Shown here one piece after another: positions 27,844 through 35,475 of a stretch of 64,000 nucleotides of DNA; the stretch's first letter is position 1; every line of letters starts with the position of its first letter. The stretch is from Chryseobacterium sp. (lineage in GTDB: Bacteria; Bacteroidota; Bacteroidia; Flavobacteriales; Weeksellaceae). The stretch lies in NCBI GenBank assembly GCA_031286615.1, contig JAITUA010000002.1, positions 1 through 64,000 on the forward strand. Reading direction: 5' to 3'. Below the pieces are notes generated by a model that saw only the letters and a program-made list of their open reading frames with translations, made no database searches and was not told where the DNA came from. Position numbers and translations under genes: made by a program.

Positions 27844-28395
27844 CTATACCCAGTCATTGACTTTAATAACATCTGCCTGTCTTGGGAAAACCTTTCTCAT
27901 CAGTACCTCATGTACTTCTTCATCCCCATCTTTACAGCAGTCTTCAATCACTGTCAGCTGGTAATCTTTATCCGCAGCTTCTCTCAATGTAGACAAAACA
28001 ACACCGCTGGTAGAAACACCTGTCAGTATCAGATCCTGAATATCCATTCCGCGGAGAACAACTTCCAGGTCACTTCCCGTAAAAGCACTTATTCTTCTTT
28101 TCGTAATCACGATATCCTGCTCTTCAGGAATAAGGTCAGGATGAATGGCAATCCATTCTTTCATATCAACATCCGCCATATGCTGTTTAAGGCCTGAGAA
28201 TATTTTGTTTTTAGCACTTATTTCCGGCATTTCCTGTCTGAACCCTACTGTTACATAAATAACCGGAATTTGACGGGTTCTTGCAGTTTTAATAGCTTTT
28301 TTGACATTCAATACCAATTGTTCTGTATCCTGTAAGTTACTTAATATCGATGACTGCATGTCCATCACCAATAATGCTGTTTTTGTTTTTTCCAT
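27844..28395 (-). CDS. Isochorismatase-family hydrolase lacking the catalytic Cys
   Basis: The 183-residue protein has the isochorismatase fold signatures: VMDMQ with Asp 12, a lysine in VITKRR (~99), and GVSTSGVVLSTLREA (126-140). In Cys-dependent amidases of this superfamily the equivalent segment reads G-V-A-T-x-x-C-V. Here the Cys position is Val 132, next to Gly 131. True isochorismatases such as PhzD also lack the Cys, so an Asp/Lys chemistry is possible. It is the last gene of the tetR-MFS operon, starting five bases after the MFS stop. Confidence 0.85.
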   Translation of the reverse strand: MEKTKTALLVMDMQSSILSNLQDTEQLVLNVKKAIKTARTRQIPVIYVTVGFRQEMPEISAKNKIFSGLKQHMADVDMKEWIAIHPDLIPEEQDIVITKRRISAFTGSDLEVVLRGMDIQDLILTGVSTSGVVLSTLREAADKDYQLTVIEDCCKDGDEEVHEVLMRKVFPRQADVIKVNDWV

Positions 28396-28400
28396 TTTAA

Positions 28401-29681
28401 TTATACTTTATTGATAAATTGTTCCTCAGATTCTTCTAAAAGCTGTTCATTAACGGCTTTTATCTTATTCTTTTTAAATAGCAGACGTCTAAAGACGACA
28501 GCAATTAAAATTCCTGCAATTCCTTCCAGTAACAGAGTTTTTGGCGCTCCTATTTTCTCCGAAACAAACCCGATGAGTACACTTCCCAAAGGCAGCATCC
28601 CAAATATGGCAGTAAGCAAAATACTTATCGCCCTTGAACGCATTTCCGGAATTACTTCAGACTGCACAATAATATTACAGGTTGTAAACTGCGCAACACC
28701 TCCCAATCCCGTTAATGCTGCAAAAAACATAGACCAGTAAAAATTGGTGGTATAGGAAAAACAGATTAGCCCGATGCTCAGAATAGCCGTACTCAGGATC
28801 AGAATATTCCTCATAGATGCACCCTTCTTCATCGAAGCCAGAAATACCGTTCCGAGAACTGCTCCAATCCCAATGAAACTGGATATATAACCAAATGTTT
28901 TAGCATCACCTTTAAAAATTTCCTTTGCATACACAGGAATTAAAGTATCATACGGTAAGATCAGCAGCCCTGTAATACTCAGCATAATGATGACCAGACT
29001 GATGGAGGGTTCTTTTTTCAAATACCTAAAGCCTTCAGCCAGTTCTGTGAAAGTTCCCTTTTTAGTTGGCTTTTTGGGAATTATCTTTATTTTCATCAGG
29101 GAAATAGAAACCATTACTGCTGCAAAACTGGCTGCATTGATAAGAAAACAGGTTCCTGCTCCGAACTTTTGAAGAATAATTCCGGAAAGGGCAGGTCCCG
29201 CCAATTTTGCTATACTTGCCATTGCTGCACTCAGAGAAAGAGCGCTCGGAAGATCTTCGTCATCTGTTACCACTTCATTAATCATGGCCTGCCGTGCCGG
29301 AATGTCATAAGCATTGATAATACCAAGAAAAATACTGAGTATAATGAAACTCCAGATGTTTTGATGCCCTGTCATTACAAGGAAAGCCAGTAAAGATGCC
29401 TGTATTAAAGATAAAATCTGAGTGATCTGTATAATTTTATACCTGTTATACCGGTCTGCTGCAACCCCGCCGAATGCTGAAAATAAAAACGAAGGAAATT
29501 GCTCCGCAAAAATAGTTAGCCCCAACATAAAAGCAGATTGAGTCATACTGTATACCACCCATACCACTGCGGTACGCTGCATCCATGTCCCGAATTGAGA
29601 GACAGAGCGCCCAAAAAAATACAACGTATAATTGGTGCTTCTGAAAGCCCGGAATGTACTGATATTACTTAATTTGTTCAT
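28401..29681 (-). CDS. MFS transporter (EntS/MFS_3-like)
   Basis: The 426-residue protein has about 12 hydrophobic helices and the MFS_3 signature after helix 2 (GGVAADRYNRYKI). The N-terminal FRAFRSTNYTLYFFGR is typical of this efflux group. It probably exports a small molecule through the inner membrane. A perfect inverted repeat operator lies 18 bp before the ATG and matches one before tetR, so it is probably repressed by that regulator. It sits between tetR and the isochorismatase-like gene. Confidence 0.9.
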   Translation of the reverse strand: MNKLSNISTFRAFRSTNYTLYFFGRSVSQFGTWMQRTAVVWVVYSMTQSAFMLGLTIFAEQFPSFLFSAFGGVAADRYNRYKIIQITQILSLIQASLLAFLVMTGHQNIWSFIILSIFLGIINAYDIPARQAMINEVVTDDEDLPSALSLSAAMASIAKLAGPALSGIILQKFGAGTCFLINAASFAAVMVSISLMKIKIIPKKPTKKGTFTELAEGFRYLKKEPSISLVIIMLSITGLLILPYDTLIPVYAKEIFKGDAKTFGYISSFIGIGAVLGTVFLASMKKGASMRNILILSTAILSIGLICFSYTTNFYWSMFFAALTGLGGVAQFTTCNIIVQSEVIPEMRSRAISILLTAIFGMLPLGSVLIGFVSEKIGAPKTLLLEGIAGILIAVVFRRLLFKKNKIKAVNEQLLEESEEQFINKV

Positions 29682-29698
29682 TTGTTTTTAAATAGACT

Positions 29699-29727
29699 TT
29701 TTGACAAATAATGTAAAAATGTCAAAA
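29699..29727 (-). promoter_or_regulatory. TetR operator 1 (upstream of the MFS gene)
   Basis: TTTTGACA (29699-29706), 13 bp and TGTCAAAA (29720-29727) form a perfect palindrome. The arms and 13-bp spacing match the site at 30374-30402 with one mismatch. Confidence 0.75.
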
Positions 29728-29742
29728 TTTGAATAAAAAATT

Positions 29743-30342
29743 TTAACCGATATGCTTAATAACCATAGAGGTCAGTGTCTTTACTGTACTGTTTAAATTT
29801 TCGAAATTGTTTTTTAGACCCATCTCACGCCTTATTCCCCTGATACTGCTTTGCAGAATAAAGATGATGGTTTCCTGCTCTTCAATGGCAACTTTGGGAA
29901 TTGAACCACTGTTAATATTCGCCGAAAATAAATTAAGCAAAAGATTTCTTTCTGCTTCCATCATTCGGTTGTGGGCATCGGTAATATGTTTAGATTTTTC
30001 TTCATTATCCATTCCGGCTTCTATCGCTCTGAAAAATGAAGATTTTTCTTCCGATGTCTTTACTTTGGCAAGACAAAATTCGTAGATCTTTCCTTCGAAA
30101 GTACGTTTCTTCTTCATCTTGGAATCAATCTCAGAAATAACTTCTTTGATCAGGTTATCTAAAACCGCCTGGAAAACCTCCTCCCGGTTTTTATAATAAT
30201 AATAAATGGAAGTTCTGCTTTTACCAACTGCTTTTGAAATATCATCCATTGTCACTTTCTTTAAACCATACTTCAGATACAGCCCTGAAGCGGTCTCAAG
30301 GATTTGTTGTGAAAGCTGATCTTGTTCTGTGTGAGATGACAT
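29743..30342 (-). CDS. TetR/AcrR-family transcriptional regulator
   Basis: The preferred ATG at 30342 gives 199 residues (MSSHTEQDQLSQQ...). An in-frame ATG at 30390 would overlap the promoter and operator. The N-terminal helix-turn-helix reads GLKKVTMDDISKAVGKSRTS followed by IYYYYKNREEVF, the classic TetR recognition region. The C-terminal two thirds is a helical ligand-binding domain. It probably represses itself and the MFS/isochorismatase genes through the twin 29-bp operators. The inducer is unknown, and could be the exported compound. Confidence 0.9.
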   Translation of the reverse strand: MSSHTEQDQLSQQILETASGLYLKYGLKKVTMDDISKAVGKSRTSIYYYYKNREEVFQAVLDNLIKEVISEIDSKMKKKRTFEGKIYEFCLAKVKTSEEKSSFFRAIEAGMDNEEKSKHITDAHNRMMEAERNLLLNLFSANINSGSIPKVAIEEQETIIFILQSSIRGIRREMGLKNNFENLNSTVKTLTSMVIKHIG

Positions 30343-30359
30343 TGTCTGAAATATGAATG

Positions 30360-30402
30360 CAAAAATATAACAATTTCGACAAAAAAACAAATTTTGTCAA
30401 AA
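30360..30402 (-). promoter_or_regulatory. tetR promoter with overlapping operator 2
   Basis: On the minus strand, TTTG (30388-30391), 20 bp and TATTTTTG (30360-30367) fit the Bacteroidota -33/-7 promoter. The operator TTTCGACA (30374-30381), 13 bp, TGTCAAAA (30395-30402) covers the -33 element, as expected for repression. Confidence 0.7.
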
Positions 30403-30445
30403 TGTTAAAAAGTCTCAATAGTTGAACTTTGGAGCAAAAAATCTT

Positions 30446-31270
30446 TTAAGGATTGGTTTTTACAGCATCATACATCATTGAATCTTTCTGCTGTTCTGTG
30501 TAATCGTATTCATAATGATAAAATGAGGACTCCCAATCTCCGTATCCAACGTTCGGAATTATGATGAATTTTTTACCAAATTCATCTGCTGAATTTTTTA
30601 CTGCTGCAGATCGTTCATTTTCTGATTTACTATCAAACAGGTTGGAAAAATCAGCAAGGTTGTCACCTAATAATAAAACAATATTGTAATTTTTTGCAAT
30701 ATCTTGTCTTCGATTTTCCTTACTGCTTTCCTTGGATCGCAGGATAAGATTGGATTCGCTTTGAAGAGGGAAATTGTATTTTTTCAAATTGCTAAGTGTC
30801 CCTGTGCGCTCTTGCTCCTTTCGGTTGGTTACATAAAACACCTGAATGCCTTTGCTTGCTGCATACTGATAGAACTGCTGAGACCCGGTAAGGGGTGTTG
30901 CTGCTCCTTTTGCTGTCCATTCTTCCCAGGTTGCCTGATCGTAGCTTTTTCCCATTTTTGCGCGTTCAACGGCATAATAGGAGTTGTCTAAAAAAGTCTC
31001 ATCAATATCTGAAACAATCGCCAATGGTTTGTCTGATTTCTTTGCAAGGGCTTCATCCAAACGAAGTTTTGCAATATTATATGCCTGAAGACATAATGCC
31101 TCATATTCTGCTGCTCGCTGCTGATAAAATGCACCGTATATCTTTCCGTGAAGTCCAAGATTTTGATAAGGAGTATCCTGAATAGCAGTTTTTGACACAG
31201 GTGTTGCTGTCTGGCATGATGTAGTCAGAAGAAAAAGACAGCTTGCGATAATAAAGGTGAATTTTTTCAT
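30446..31270 (-). CDS. Class C acid phosphatase / 5'-nucleotidase lipoprotein e(P4) family
   Basis: From ATG 31270 the protein has 274 residues with lipobox LTTSC (Cys 19). An in-frame ATG at 31294 would overlap the -7 box. It is a HAD-type phosphatase with the nucleophile motif VSDIDETF (Asp 88, Asp 90), YVTNRKEQER and LLGDNLADFSNLF. This family removes phosphate from nucleotides such as NMN at the outer membrane. It may add to the phosphorus-scavenging functions at 13-24 kb, although it is a separate transcript. Confidence 0.93.
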   Translation of the reverse strand: MKKFTFIIASCLFLLTTSCQTATPVSKTAIQDTPYQNLGLHGKIYGAFYQQRAAEYEALCLQAYNIAKLRLDEALAKKSDKPLAIVSDIDETFLDNSYYAVERAKMGKSYDQATWEEWTAKGAATPLTGSQQFYQYAASKGIQVFYVTNRKEQERTGTLSNLKKYNFPLQSESNLILRSKESSKENRRQDIAKNYNIVLLLGDNLADFSNLFDSKSENERSAAVKNSADEFGKKFIIIPNVGYGDWESSFYHYEYDYTEQQKDSMMYDAVKTNP

Positions 31271-31291
31271 TGAATTTAGAATAGAGTCAAG

Positions 31292-31323
31292 CAAAATTAT
31301 GACAATTTGATTTTGATGACAAA
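31292..31323 (-). promoter_or_regulatory. -33/-7 promoter of the acid phosphatase gene
   Basis: On the minus strand, TTTG (31320-31323) and TAATTTTG (31292-31299) are separated by 20 bp. This is the same spacing as in the tetR and tRNA-Ser promoters of this window. Confidence 0.65.
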
Positions 31324-31391
31324 TATTTTCAGTAGGAATGATTTTGAAAATAAAATAAAAAACAAAAAAGATTCACTAATCAGTCTTTAAG

Positions 31392-31448
31392 TGAACGCAA
31401 AGGATTCGAAGCTTTGCCGTCCCGATTAAAAATCGGGATGTTCTATCC
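31392..31448 (-). pseudogene. Truncated tRNA copy 3 (anticodon arm to 3' end)
   Basis: The minus strand reads from GGATAGA in the D-loop through an anticodon-like arm (CCCGA, TTTTTAA loop, TCGGG), a degenerate T-arm and a tRNA-Arg-like acceptor 3' strand. The 5' acceptor strand and most of the D-arm are missing, so it cannot fold as a tRNA. The breakpoint and anticodon arm match the copies at 50647-50703 and 51071-51131. Changes in the T-arm (AAGCTTCGAATC) show decay. Confidence 0.7.
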
Positions 31449-31501
31449 TGTTTCATTAACGTTGTTGGATTGTAAAATAAGATGTGTAATCTTTTAAAAG
31501 C

Positions 31502-31534
31502 AAAAAACCTCACAATTTTTATTGTGAGGTTTTT
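31502..31534 (-). terminator. Terminator of the first tRNA-Arg/Pro unit
   Basis: A 14-bp stem (31503-31516 with 31521-31534) closes a TTTT loop and provides a T-run on the minus strand just after the tRNA-Arg 3' end. A near copy lies at 50614-50645. Confidence 0.85.
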
Positions 31535-31535
31535 G

Positions 31536-31609
31536 TGAGCGCGAAAGGATTCGAACCTTTGACCGTCTGCTTAGAAGGCAGATGCTCTATCCAGCTGAGC
31601 TACGCACCC
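31536..31609 (-). tRNA. tRNA-Arg (anticodon TCT), copy 1
   Basis: This 74-base cloverleaf has acceptor GGGTGCG/CGCGCTC with G-T pairs, anticodon loop CTTCTAA (anticodon TCT) and T-loop TTCGAAT. CCA is not encoded. A second copy with the same sequence as far as I compared lies at 51198-51271. Confidence 0.97.
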
Positions 31610-31638
31610 ATTAAGTAGTTTTGAGAAAACTAAAACAG

Positions 31639-31713
31639 TCGGGGCGGCAGGATTCGAACCTGCGACCTCCTGGTCCCAAACCAGGCGCGATGACCGGACT
31701 ACGCTACGCCCCG
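31639..31713 (-). tRNA. tRNA-Pro (anticodon TGG), copy 1
   Basis: This 75-base cloverleaf has acceptor CGGGGCG/CGCCCCG and anticodon loop TTTGGGA (anticodon TGG). It is transcribed before tRNA-Arg, 29 bp away. A second copy is at 51304-51378. Confidence 0.97.
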
Positions 31714-31755
31714 AGGGTGTCATCAGTAACGATATTTACTTCGTTTTTGCGGTTG

Positions 31756-31763
31756 CAAAGGTA
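31756..31763 (-). promoter_or_regulatory. -7 element upstream of the tRNA-Pro/Arg unit
   Basis: TACCTTTG on the minus strand matches TAnnTTTG about 43 bp before tRNA-Pro. Positions 31764-31982 hold AT-rich sequence with an 11-bp tandem repeat (AATTTTTAATT) near 31800-31830 and no gene. Confidence 0.5.
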
Positions 31764-31982
31764 CAATACTTTTTCAAATAAAAAAATAAAATGAAGAATA
31801 ATTTTTAATTAATTTTTAATTAATTTTTCATGAAGACTTTTTTGTTACCTTTACTCAATTAATAACCATTGACTTATCTTATTTTAAAAATGATGAAAAA
31901 ATTTTCATTTTTTTTCTCTTTTTTTCCTTTTTGAAATTTGAAACCGTTTGTTCATGGTGTTTTATTTTTACAATCATAAAAA

Positions 31983-32273
31983 ATGAAAACAGAGGATTTT
32001 TATAAAATTTATATTCCTGCACTGGAAAAAGCGTTTCAAAACGATTCCCTTAATTTGGGTTTTTACATTAAATCTCCGGAAGATTATCTTGATGATGAAG
32101 TGTCAGCTCAAATTGATCATTATCTGGAAGAAAATGAAAATGTATTTCTAGAAAAAGTTGCTTATTATTTTGATGCAAAATCCCACAACTTTTCTTCCGT
32201 TCAGGGAGTTAAAATTGATTTATATAAAGCTGATCTGATAGCTGAAATGGTAAAGATTAAAAAAAGTTTTTAA
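31983..32273 (+). CDS. Hypothetical acidic protein (96 aa)
   Basis: The frame encodes MKTEDFYKIYIPALEKAFQ... with many Asp/Glu and aromatic residues and no signal peptide. I do not recognise a family. It opens a block of very AT-rich, same-strand orphan genes (to 34793) next to a tRNA pair. Small acidic cytosolic proteins in such blocks are often immunity proteins, but no toxin gene is visible. Confidence 0.6.
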   Translation: MKTEDFYKIYIPALEKAFQNDSLNLGFYIKSPEDYLDDEVSAQIDHYLEENENVFLEKVAYYFDAKSHNFSSVQGVKIDLYKADLIAEMVKIKKSF

Positions 32274-32298
32274 TTCATTGAAACAGAATCCTATTATC

Positions 32299-32877
32299 AT
32301 GAAATATAAAAATATACATGTGAAAGTTGAATATAATTTTTTACTATTAGTTTGTGTTTTGATCATATTATCTTCCTGCTGTAAAGATCAGAAATTTATT
32401 AAGCATGAAATTGCTAATGTGTCAATGAGCTTGCCTGAATCATTTGTCATTAAGAAAGAACCGGCCGAAGATTCACAAGTGTTTAGTATCAATACAGGAA
32501 ATAAGCGTCTGGGTTATATTTATTATGGTGATTATAAGTCATTTGAGGAAGATTCTTTTTTCATTACTGATGATAAAGAATTATATGAGAAATATAAAAA
32601 TAGAGAGTTAAAAGCTTATTTCTCAAAAAATACTGAAAGAGATAGTAAAAATGGTATTTTTAATGTTAATTATTATTACTACGATACAATCAATAAATAC
32701 AGAGCACAGATCATGTTGCCGAAAAAAGCGAATAAAGGATTTATCGGAATCCATTTTGACAGTGTAGATATCCACAAAAATAAAATGGCAATTATTGTCA
32801 ATGATTTGAATGAAGAGAATAAAGAGTTGTTTTTAAAAATCTTTAAAACCATTAAAATCAATTCTGTTCAACATTAA
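32299..32877 (+). CDS. Hypothetical lipoprotein (192 aa)
   Basis: ATG 32299 gives an N-terminal hydrophobic helix ending in a lipobox-like LSSCC, after MKYKNIHVKVEYN. A TTG at 32278 would add seven residues. The mature part is lysine- and tyrosine-rich with ISVSLPE-like beta patterns (VSMSLPESFVIKK) and no catalytic motif that I know. It is in the AT-rich orphan block. Exported and probably membrane-anchored; function unknown. Confidence 0.6.
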   Translation: MKYKNIHVKVEYNFLLLVCVLIILSSCCKDQKFIKHEIANVSMSLPESFVIKKEPAEDSQVFSINTGNKRLGYIYYGDYKSFEEDSFFITDDKELYEKYKNRELKAYFSKNTERDSKNGIFNVNYYYYDTINKYRAQIMLPKKANKGFIGIHFDSVDIHKNKMAIIVNDLNEENKELFLKIFKTIKINSVQH

Positions 32878-32902
32878 TGTTAGTAAAAAAATAAAATACG
32901 AA

Positions 32903-33169
32903 GTGATTATTACTCAATTATATATACTTGACTGGTATAACGATATTATAAGATCTGTTACTTTATTTGAAAATGATATGTATATTTTTAATTGTATTCA
33001 TAAAGATGTTAATAATGGAGAGAAAACATATTACTCCGTAAAAATAGATGAAATATCGTCTCAGAAAATTCGGAATGTAATGAAGAAAAAGAAACTTACT
33101 ACAGGTGATTGGAATAGTATCAATCTGATTTTTGAAAAGAATGATATAGACGATCATGTTTTTTATTGA
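32903..33169 (+). CDS. Hypothetical small protein (88 aa)
   Basis: The open frame starts at GTG 32903, and a later ATG lies about 25 codons in. The sequence (IITQLYILDWYNDIIRSVTLF...) has no signal peptide or known motif. The start is uncertain, and it could be the 3' part of a longer gene whose 5' end decayed. It lies in the AT-rich orphan block and its composition fits its neighbours. Confidence 0.4.
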   Translation: MIITQLYILDWYNDIIRSVTLFENDMYIFNCIHKDVNNGEKTYYSVKIDEISSQKIRNVMKKKKLTTGDWNSINLIFEKNDIDDHVFY

Positions 33170-33286
33170 AAACAGAATCATTATTCATTGGTTCGGATAT
33201 TATTTTTAGGAAAACAAGAAATTCAGACCTCGGATCTATTAAGTTTCCTTTTGATATTTCAACTTTATATACTGATTAAAATAATA

Positions 33287-33622
33287 ATGAAAGATATATT
33301 TGAGTTTACAATTGTGCTTAATGAAAATCTGTCGAAGCGTGTCGTAGACAGTTTTATTGTTTTTATAGAAAAAAAATCAGTGCTTTGGGGAGGTGGTTAT
33401 TCTGAAAATCAGATAAATGGAGGAATATATGTTGATGAGGGTATAGATATTAATATCAATGATTTTATAAAAGAATTTCTCACATTTTTTTTACATCAGG
33501 AAATTAAGATTAATAAAATAGAGATCAATATTGAAGATTTTTACTTTCACTCTTTTGAATATGATGATTTTATGGAGACCCATTCATCAGTGCCGATACA
33601 TATTGGTTATTGGAAAGTATAA
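33287..33622 (+). CDS. Hypothetical protein (111 aa), weakly like the YggL/DUF469 family
   Basis: ATG 33287 is preferred. The longer frame from 33188 adds 33 hydrophobic residues that look like untranslated AT-rich sequence. The pattern FEFTIVLNENLSKRVVDSFI then VLWGGGYSENQINGGIYV resembles the VSWRFPEGTSEEQID ... LAFDGSGY layout of the YggL 50S-associated family, from memory. Similarity is weak and could be chance. No signal peptide. It lies in the AT-rich orphan block. Confidence 0.5.
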   Translation: MKDIFEFTIVLNENLSKRVVDSFIVFIEKKSVLWGGGYSENQINGGIYVDEGIDININDFIKEFLTFFLHQEIKINKIEINIEDFYFHSFEYDDFMETHSSVPIHIGYWKV

Positions 33623-33667
33623 TTATTGCTGCCAAAAGGGTTTACCGAAAAATTCCATTAAATTTTT

Positions 33668-34306
33668 ATGAAGAACTATAGAGATACCAATGCTTATTAC
33701 CTGTCTGGTTTTTTTGAACAGAGTGAATTGAAGTACGAAAGTTTCTGGTTGTTTTATAATCGCGAAGATGAAATTCAAATGGGGAATTTTTTTCCTGGTC
33801 AAAAAGTTTATTCGTTTTTATGGGAATATGCAAATGCAGATATTTTAGTAAAAATTGATGAGTGGAAAAGGGCGTTCAGGAGAAATGATATTGAGATCTT
33901 ACAGGAAGCTAAGCTGCATACCCGAAATTACCTGTCAGGAGAGCGAAAAGTATATCTGGACTGCTTAGAAACCAATCTTATAACTGCGGATAAAAAATTT
34001 AAAGACCTGACTGCATACGATACCGGACAACGTTTTGTTCAGATTGTGACCAATGAGAATATCTCTTTTGCTGATATTGATTTAAGTTTTCTGGAATTAA
34101 CAAATCCAGCAGATAAATTTAGAGCGGTTGTCAGGATTTTAGATACTGATGGTATTAAGGCATTGATCTTAAATGGATACCATCACCGTGGAGAATTACT
34201 GAAAGTCTGCATTGTGAAGAGCGGCGGGACCTGCTTAAAAGTAACTGAAGATTTACCCTTAAATATTTTTGAAAATACGTACGTAGCGATGCCCTTTAAC
34301 GGATGA
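33668..34306 (+). CDS. Hypothetical protein (212 aa)
   Basis: ATG 33668 starts a soluble protein with no signal peptide (MKNYRDTNAYYLSGFFEQSE...). It has aromatic-rich N-terminal sequence, a helical middle (KIDEWKRAFRRNDIEILQEA) and beta-rich C-terminal sequence. No family was recognised. Its base composition is slightly less AT-rich than the adjoining orphans. It may have arrived with them as part of an accessory insertion beside the tRNA pair. Confidence 0.6.
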   Translation: MKNYRDTNAYYLSGFFEQSELKYESFWLFYNREDEIQMGNFFPGQKVYSFLWEYANADILVKIDEWKRAFRRNDIEILQEAKLHTRNYLSGERKVYLDCLETNLITADKKFKDLTAYDTGQRFVQIVTNENISFADIDLSFLELTNPADKFRAVVRILDTDGIKALILNGYHHRGELLKVCIVKSGGTCLKVTEDLPLNIFENTYVAMPFNG

Positions 34307-34394
34307 TGGTCAATACTAAAACCAAAAGGCTCTTTAGAGATAGTTATTAAAAATTCTGATAAAATTGAAAAGTTTGATTATGAAGATAAATAAA

Positions 34395-34793
34395 ATGAAA
34401 AAAGAGATTCTAATTTCTTTGACTTTATTTACATTATTTTTTTCATGCCAAAATATTAGTAATGAAGATATATATGGAAAATATTCACCCATCTCATACA
34501 AGAATACATATGATACTCTAACAATTAACAAGGATGGGGTTTATAGCAGAGTAATTTACAATATAAAAGGGAAAAAGTTGTTGAATTACAATTCGAAATA
34601 CAAATTAGAAGGTAATACAATAAAGTTTAATGATTTTTATTTAAATTTTGATAAAGATTTAATTGCCTTTCCAGAAGATGTGAATGATACTGATATGACC
34701 TATACTACTTTTTTCAAAAAAAAAGATAAGAATATTGTACTTTGCTTTGGCTACTATGATGGGGAGAATTGTTATAAAAAGATTATAGAATAA
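34395..34793 (+). CDS. Hypothetical lipoprotein (132 aa)
   Basis: ATG 34395 yields a lipoprotein signal (MKKEILISLTLFTLFFSC, Cys 18). ATG 34380 would add five residues. The mature sequence (NEDIYGKYSPISYKNTYDTLTINKDGVYSR...) resembles the lipocalin-like small-lipoprotein pattern common in Bacteroidota, where a GKY start is followed by strands. No function can be assigned. It ends the AT-rich orphan block. A hairpin, CAAAGTC/GACTTTG (34807-34824), follows. Confidence 0.6.
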   Translation: MKKEILISLTLFTLFFSCQNISNEDIYGKYSPISYKNTYDTLTINKDGVYSRVIYNIKGKKLLNYNSKYKLEGNTIKFNDFYLNFDKDLIAFPEDVNDTDMTYTTFFKKKDKNIVLCFGYYDGENCYKKIIE

Positions 34794-34876
34794 AAAAAGC
34801 ACTGAGCAAAGTCTCCCGACTTTGAGGCAAAAAAATCAAATAACTTAATTCAATATTAAAAAGCTCTACTAATCCC

Positions 34877-34884
34877 TATATTTG
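34877..34884 (+). promoter_or_regulatory. -7 promoter element abutting the nuclease start codon
   Basis: TATATTTG matches TAnnTTTG and is followed by only CCCC before ATG 34889. Transcription would begin at or next to the start codon, suggesting a leaderless or nearly leaderless mRNA. Confidence 0.5.
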
Positions 34885-34888
34885 CCCC

Positions 34889-35413
34889 ATGAAACGATTA
34901 ATGCTGCTGTACGCACTTTTCCCTGTATTTCTATTCTCACAGACTACCGGAAAAGTGATCAAAATTTCAGACGGAGATACCATTACTTTACTGCTAAAAG
35001 GCAATCAGCAAAAAAAAATCAGGCTGGCCGAAGTCGATTGTCCGGAAAGTGGACAGGCATTCGGGAAAAATGCAAAACAGTTTACTTCTGCCCAGGTATT
35101 TGGAAAAACGGTAAGCTTTGTAGAAACCAAGACCGACCGCTATGGGAGATCTATTGCAAAGGTTTATTATGATGATGGAAAATACCTTTCCAAAGAGCTT
35201 ATCAAAGCAGGAATGGGATGGTGGTATTTTTCTTATTCCAAAGATGCTTCTTTAGGTAAAATTCAGGAAAATGCACAATATAGAAAAGTTGGTCTCTGGC
35301 AGGATGTGAATGCTGTTGCACCCTGGGACTACCGTAAAATGAAGCGTGAGCTTAGAAATAATAAGAAAATCGAGGCCGCCAAAACCAGAACAAAAATAAA
35401 AGCAGTAGCATAA
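34889..35413 (+). CDS. Secreted thermonuclease-like nuclease (SNase family)
   Basis: The 174-residue protein has a signal peptide (MKRLMLLYALFPVFLFSQ) and an SNase/OB-fold domain. It shows VIKISDGDTI, the Arg and Glu-containing KIRLAEVDCPESGQAFG, and TDRYGRSIAKV. These correspond to the Ca2+- and phosphate-contacting segments of staphylococcal nuclease. It degrades DNA or RNA outside the cytoplasm, with nutrient recycling a likely role. The C-terminus is Lys/Arg-rich. It is monocistronic and converges on the ABC/esterase operon. Confidence 0.9.
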   Translation: MKRLMLLYALFPVFLFSQTTGKVIKISDGDTITLLLKGNQQKKIRLAEVDCPESGQAFGKNAKQFTSAQVFGKTVSFVETKTDRYGRSIAKVYYDDGKYLSKELIKAGMGWWYFSYSKDASLGKIQENAQYRKVGLWQDVNAVAPWDYRKMKRELRNNKKIEAAKTRTKIKAVA

Positions 35414-35475
35414 ATATTGGGCAAGGAAGCGTGAAGATAGTAACTTCCATCCTCAAGCTTCCATCTTCCATCTTT

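Noticed and set aside
30343..30390. Longer TetR N-terminus from ATG 30390
   Set aside because: Would place the promoter and operator inside the coding region; the extra residues are hydrophobic and atypical.
29743..31270. Acid phosphatase as part of the tetR operon
   Set aside because: It has its own TTTG-N20-TAATTTTG promoter and precedes tetR on the same strand with a gap; no shared operator is seen before it.
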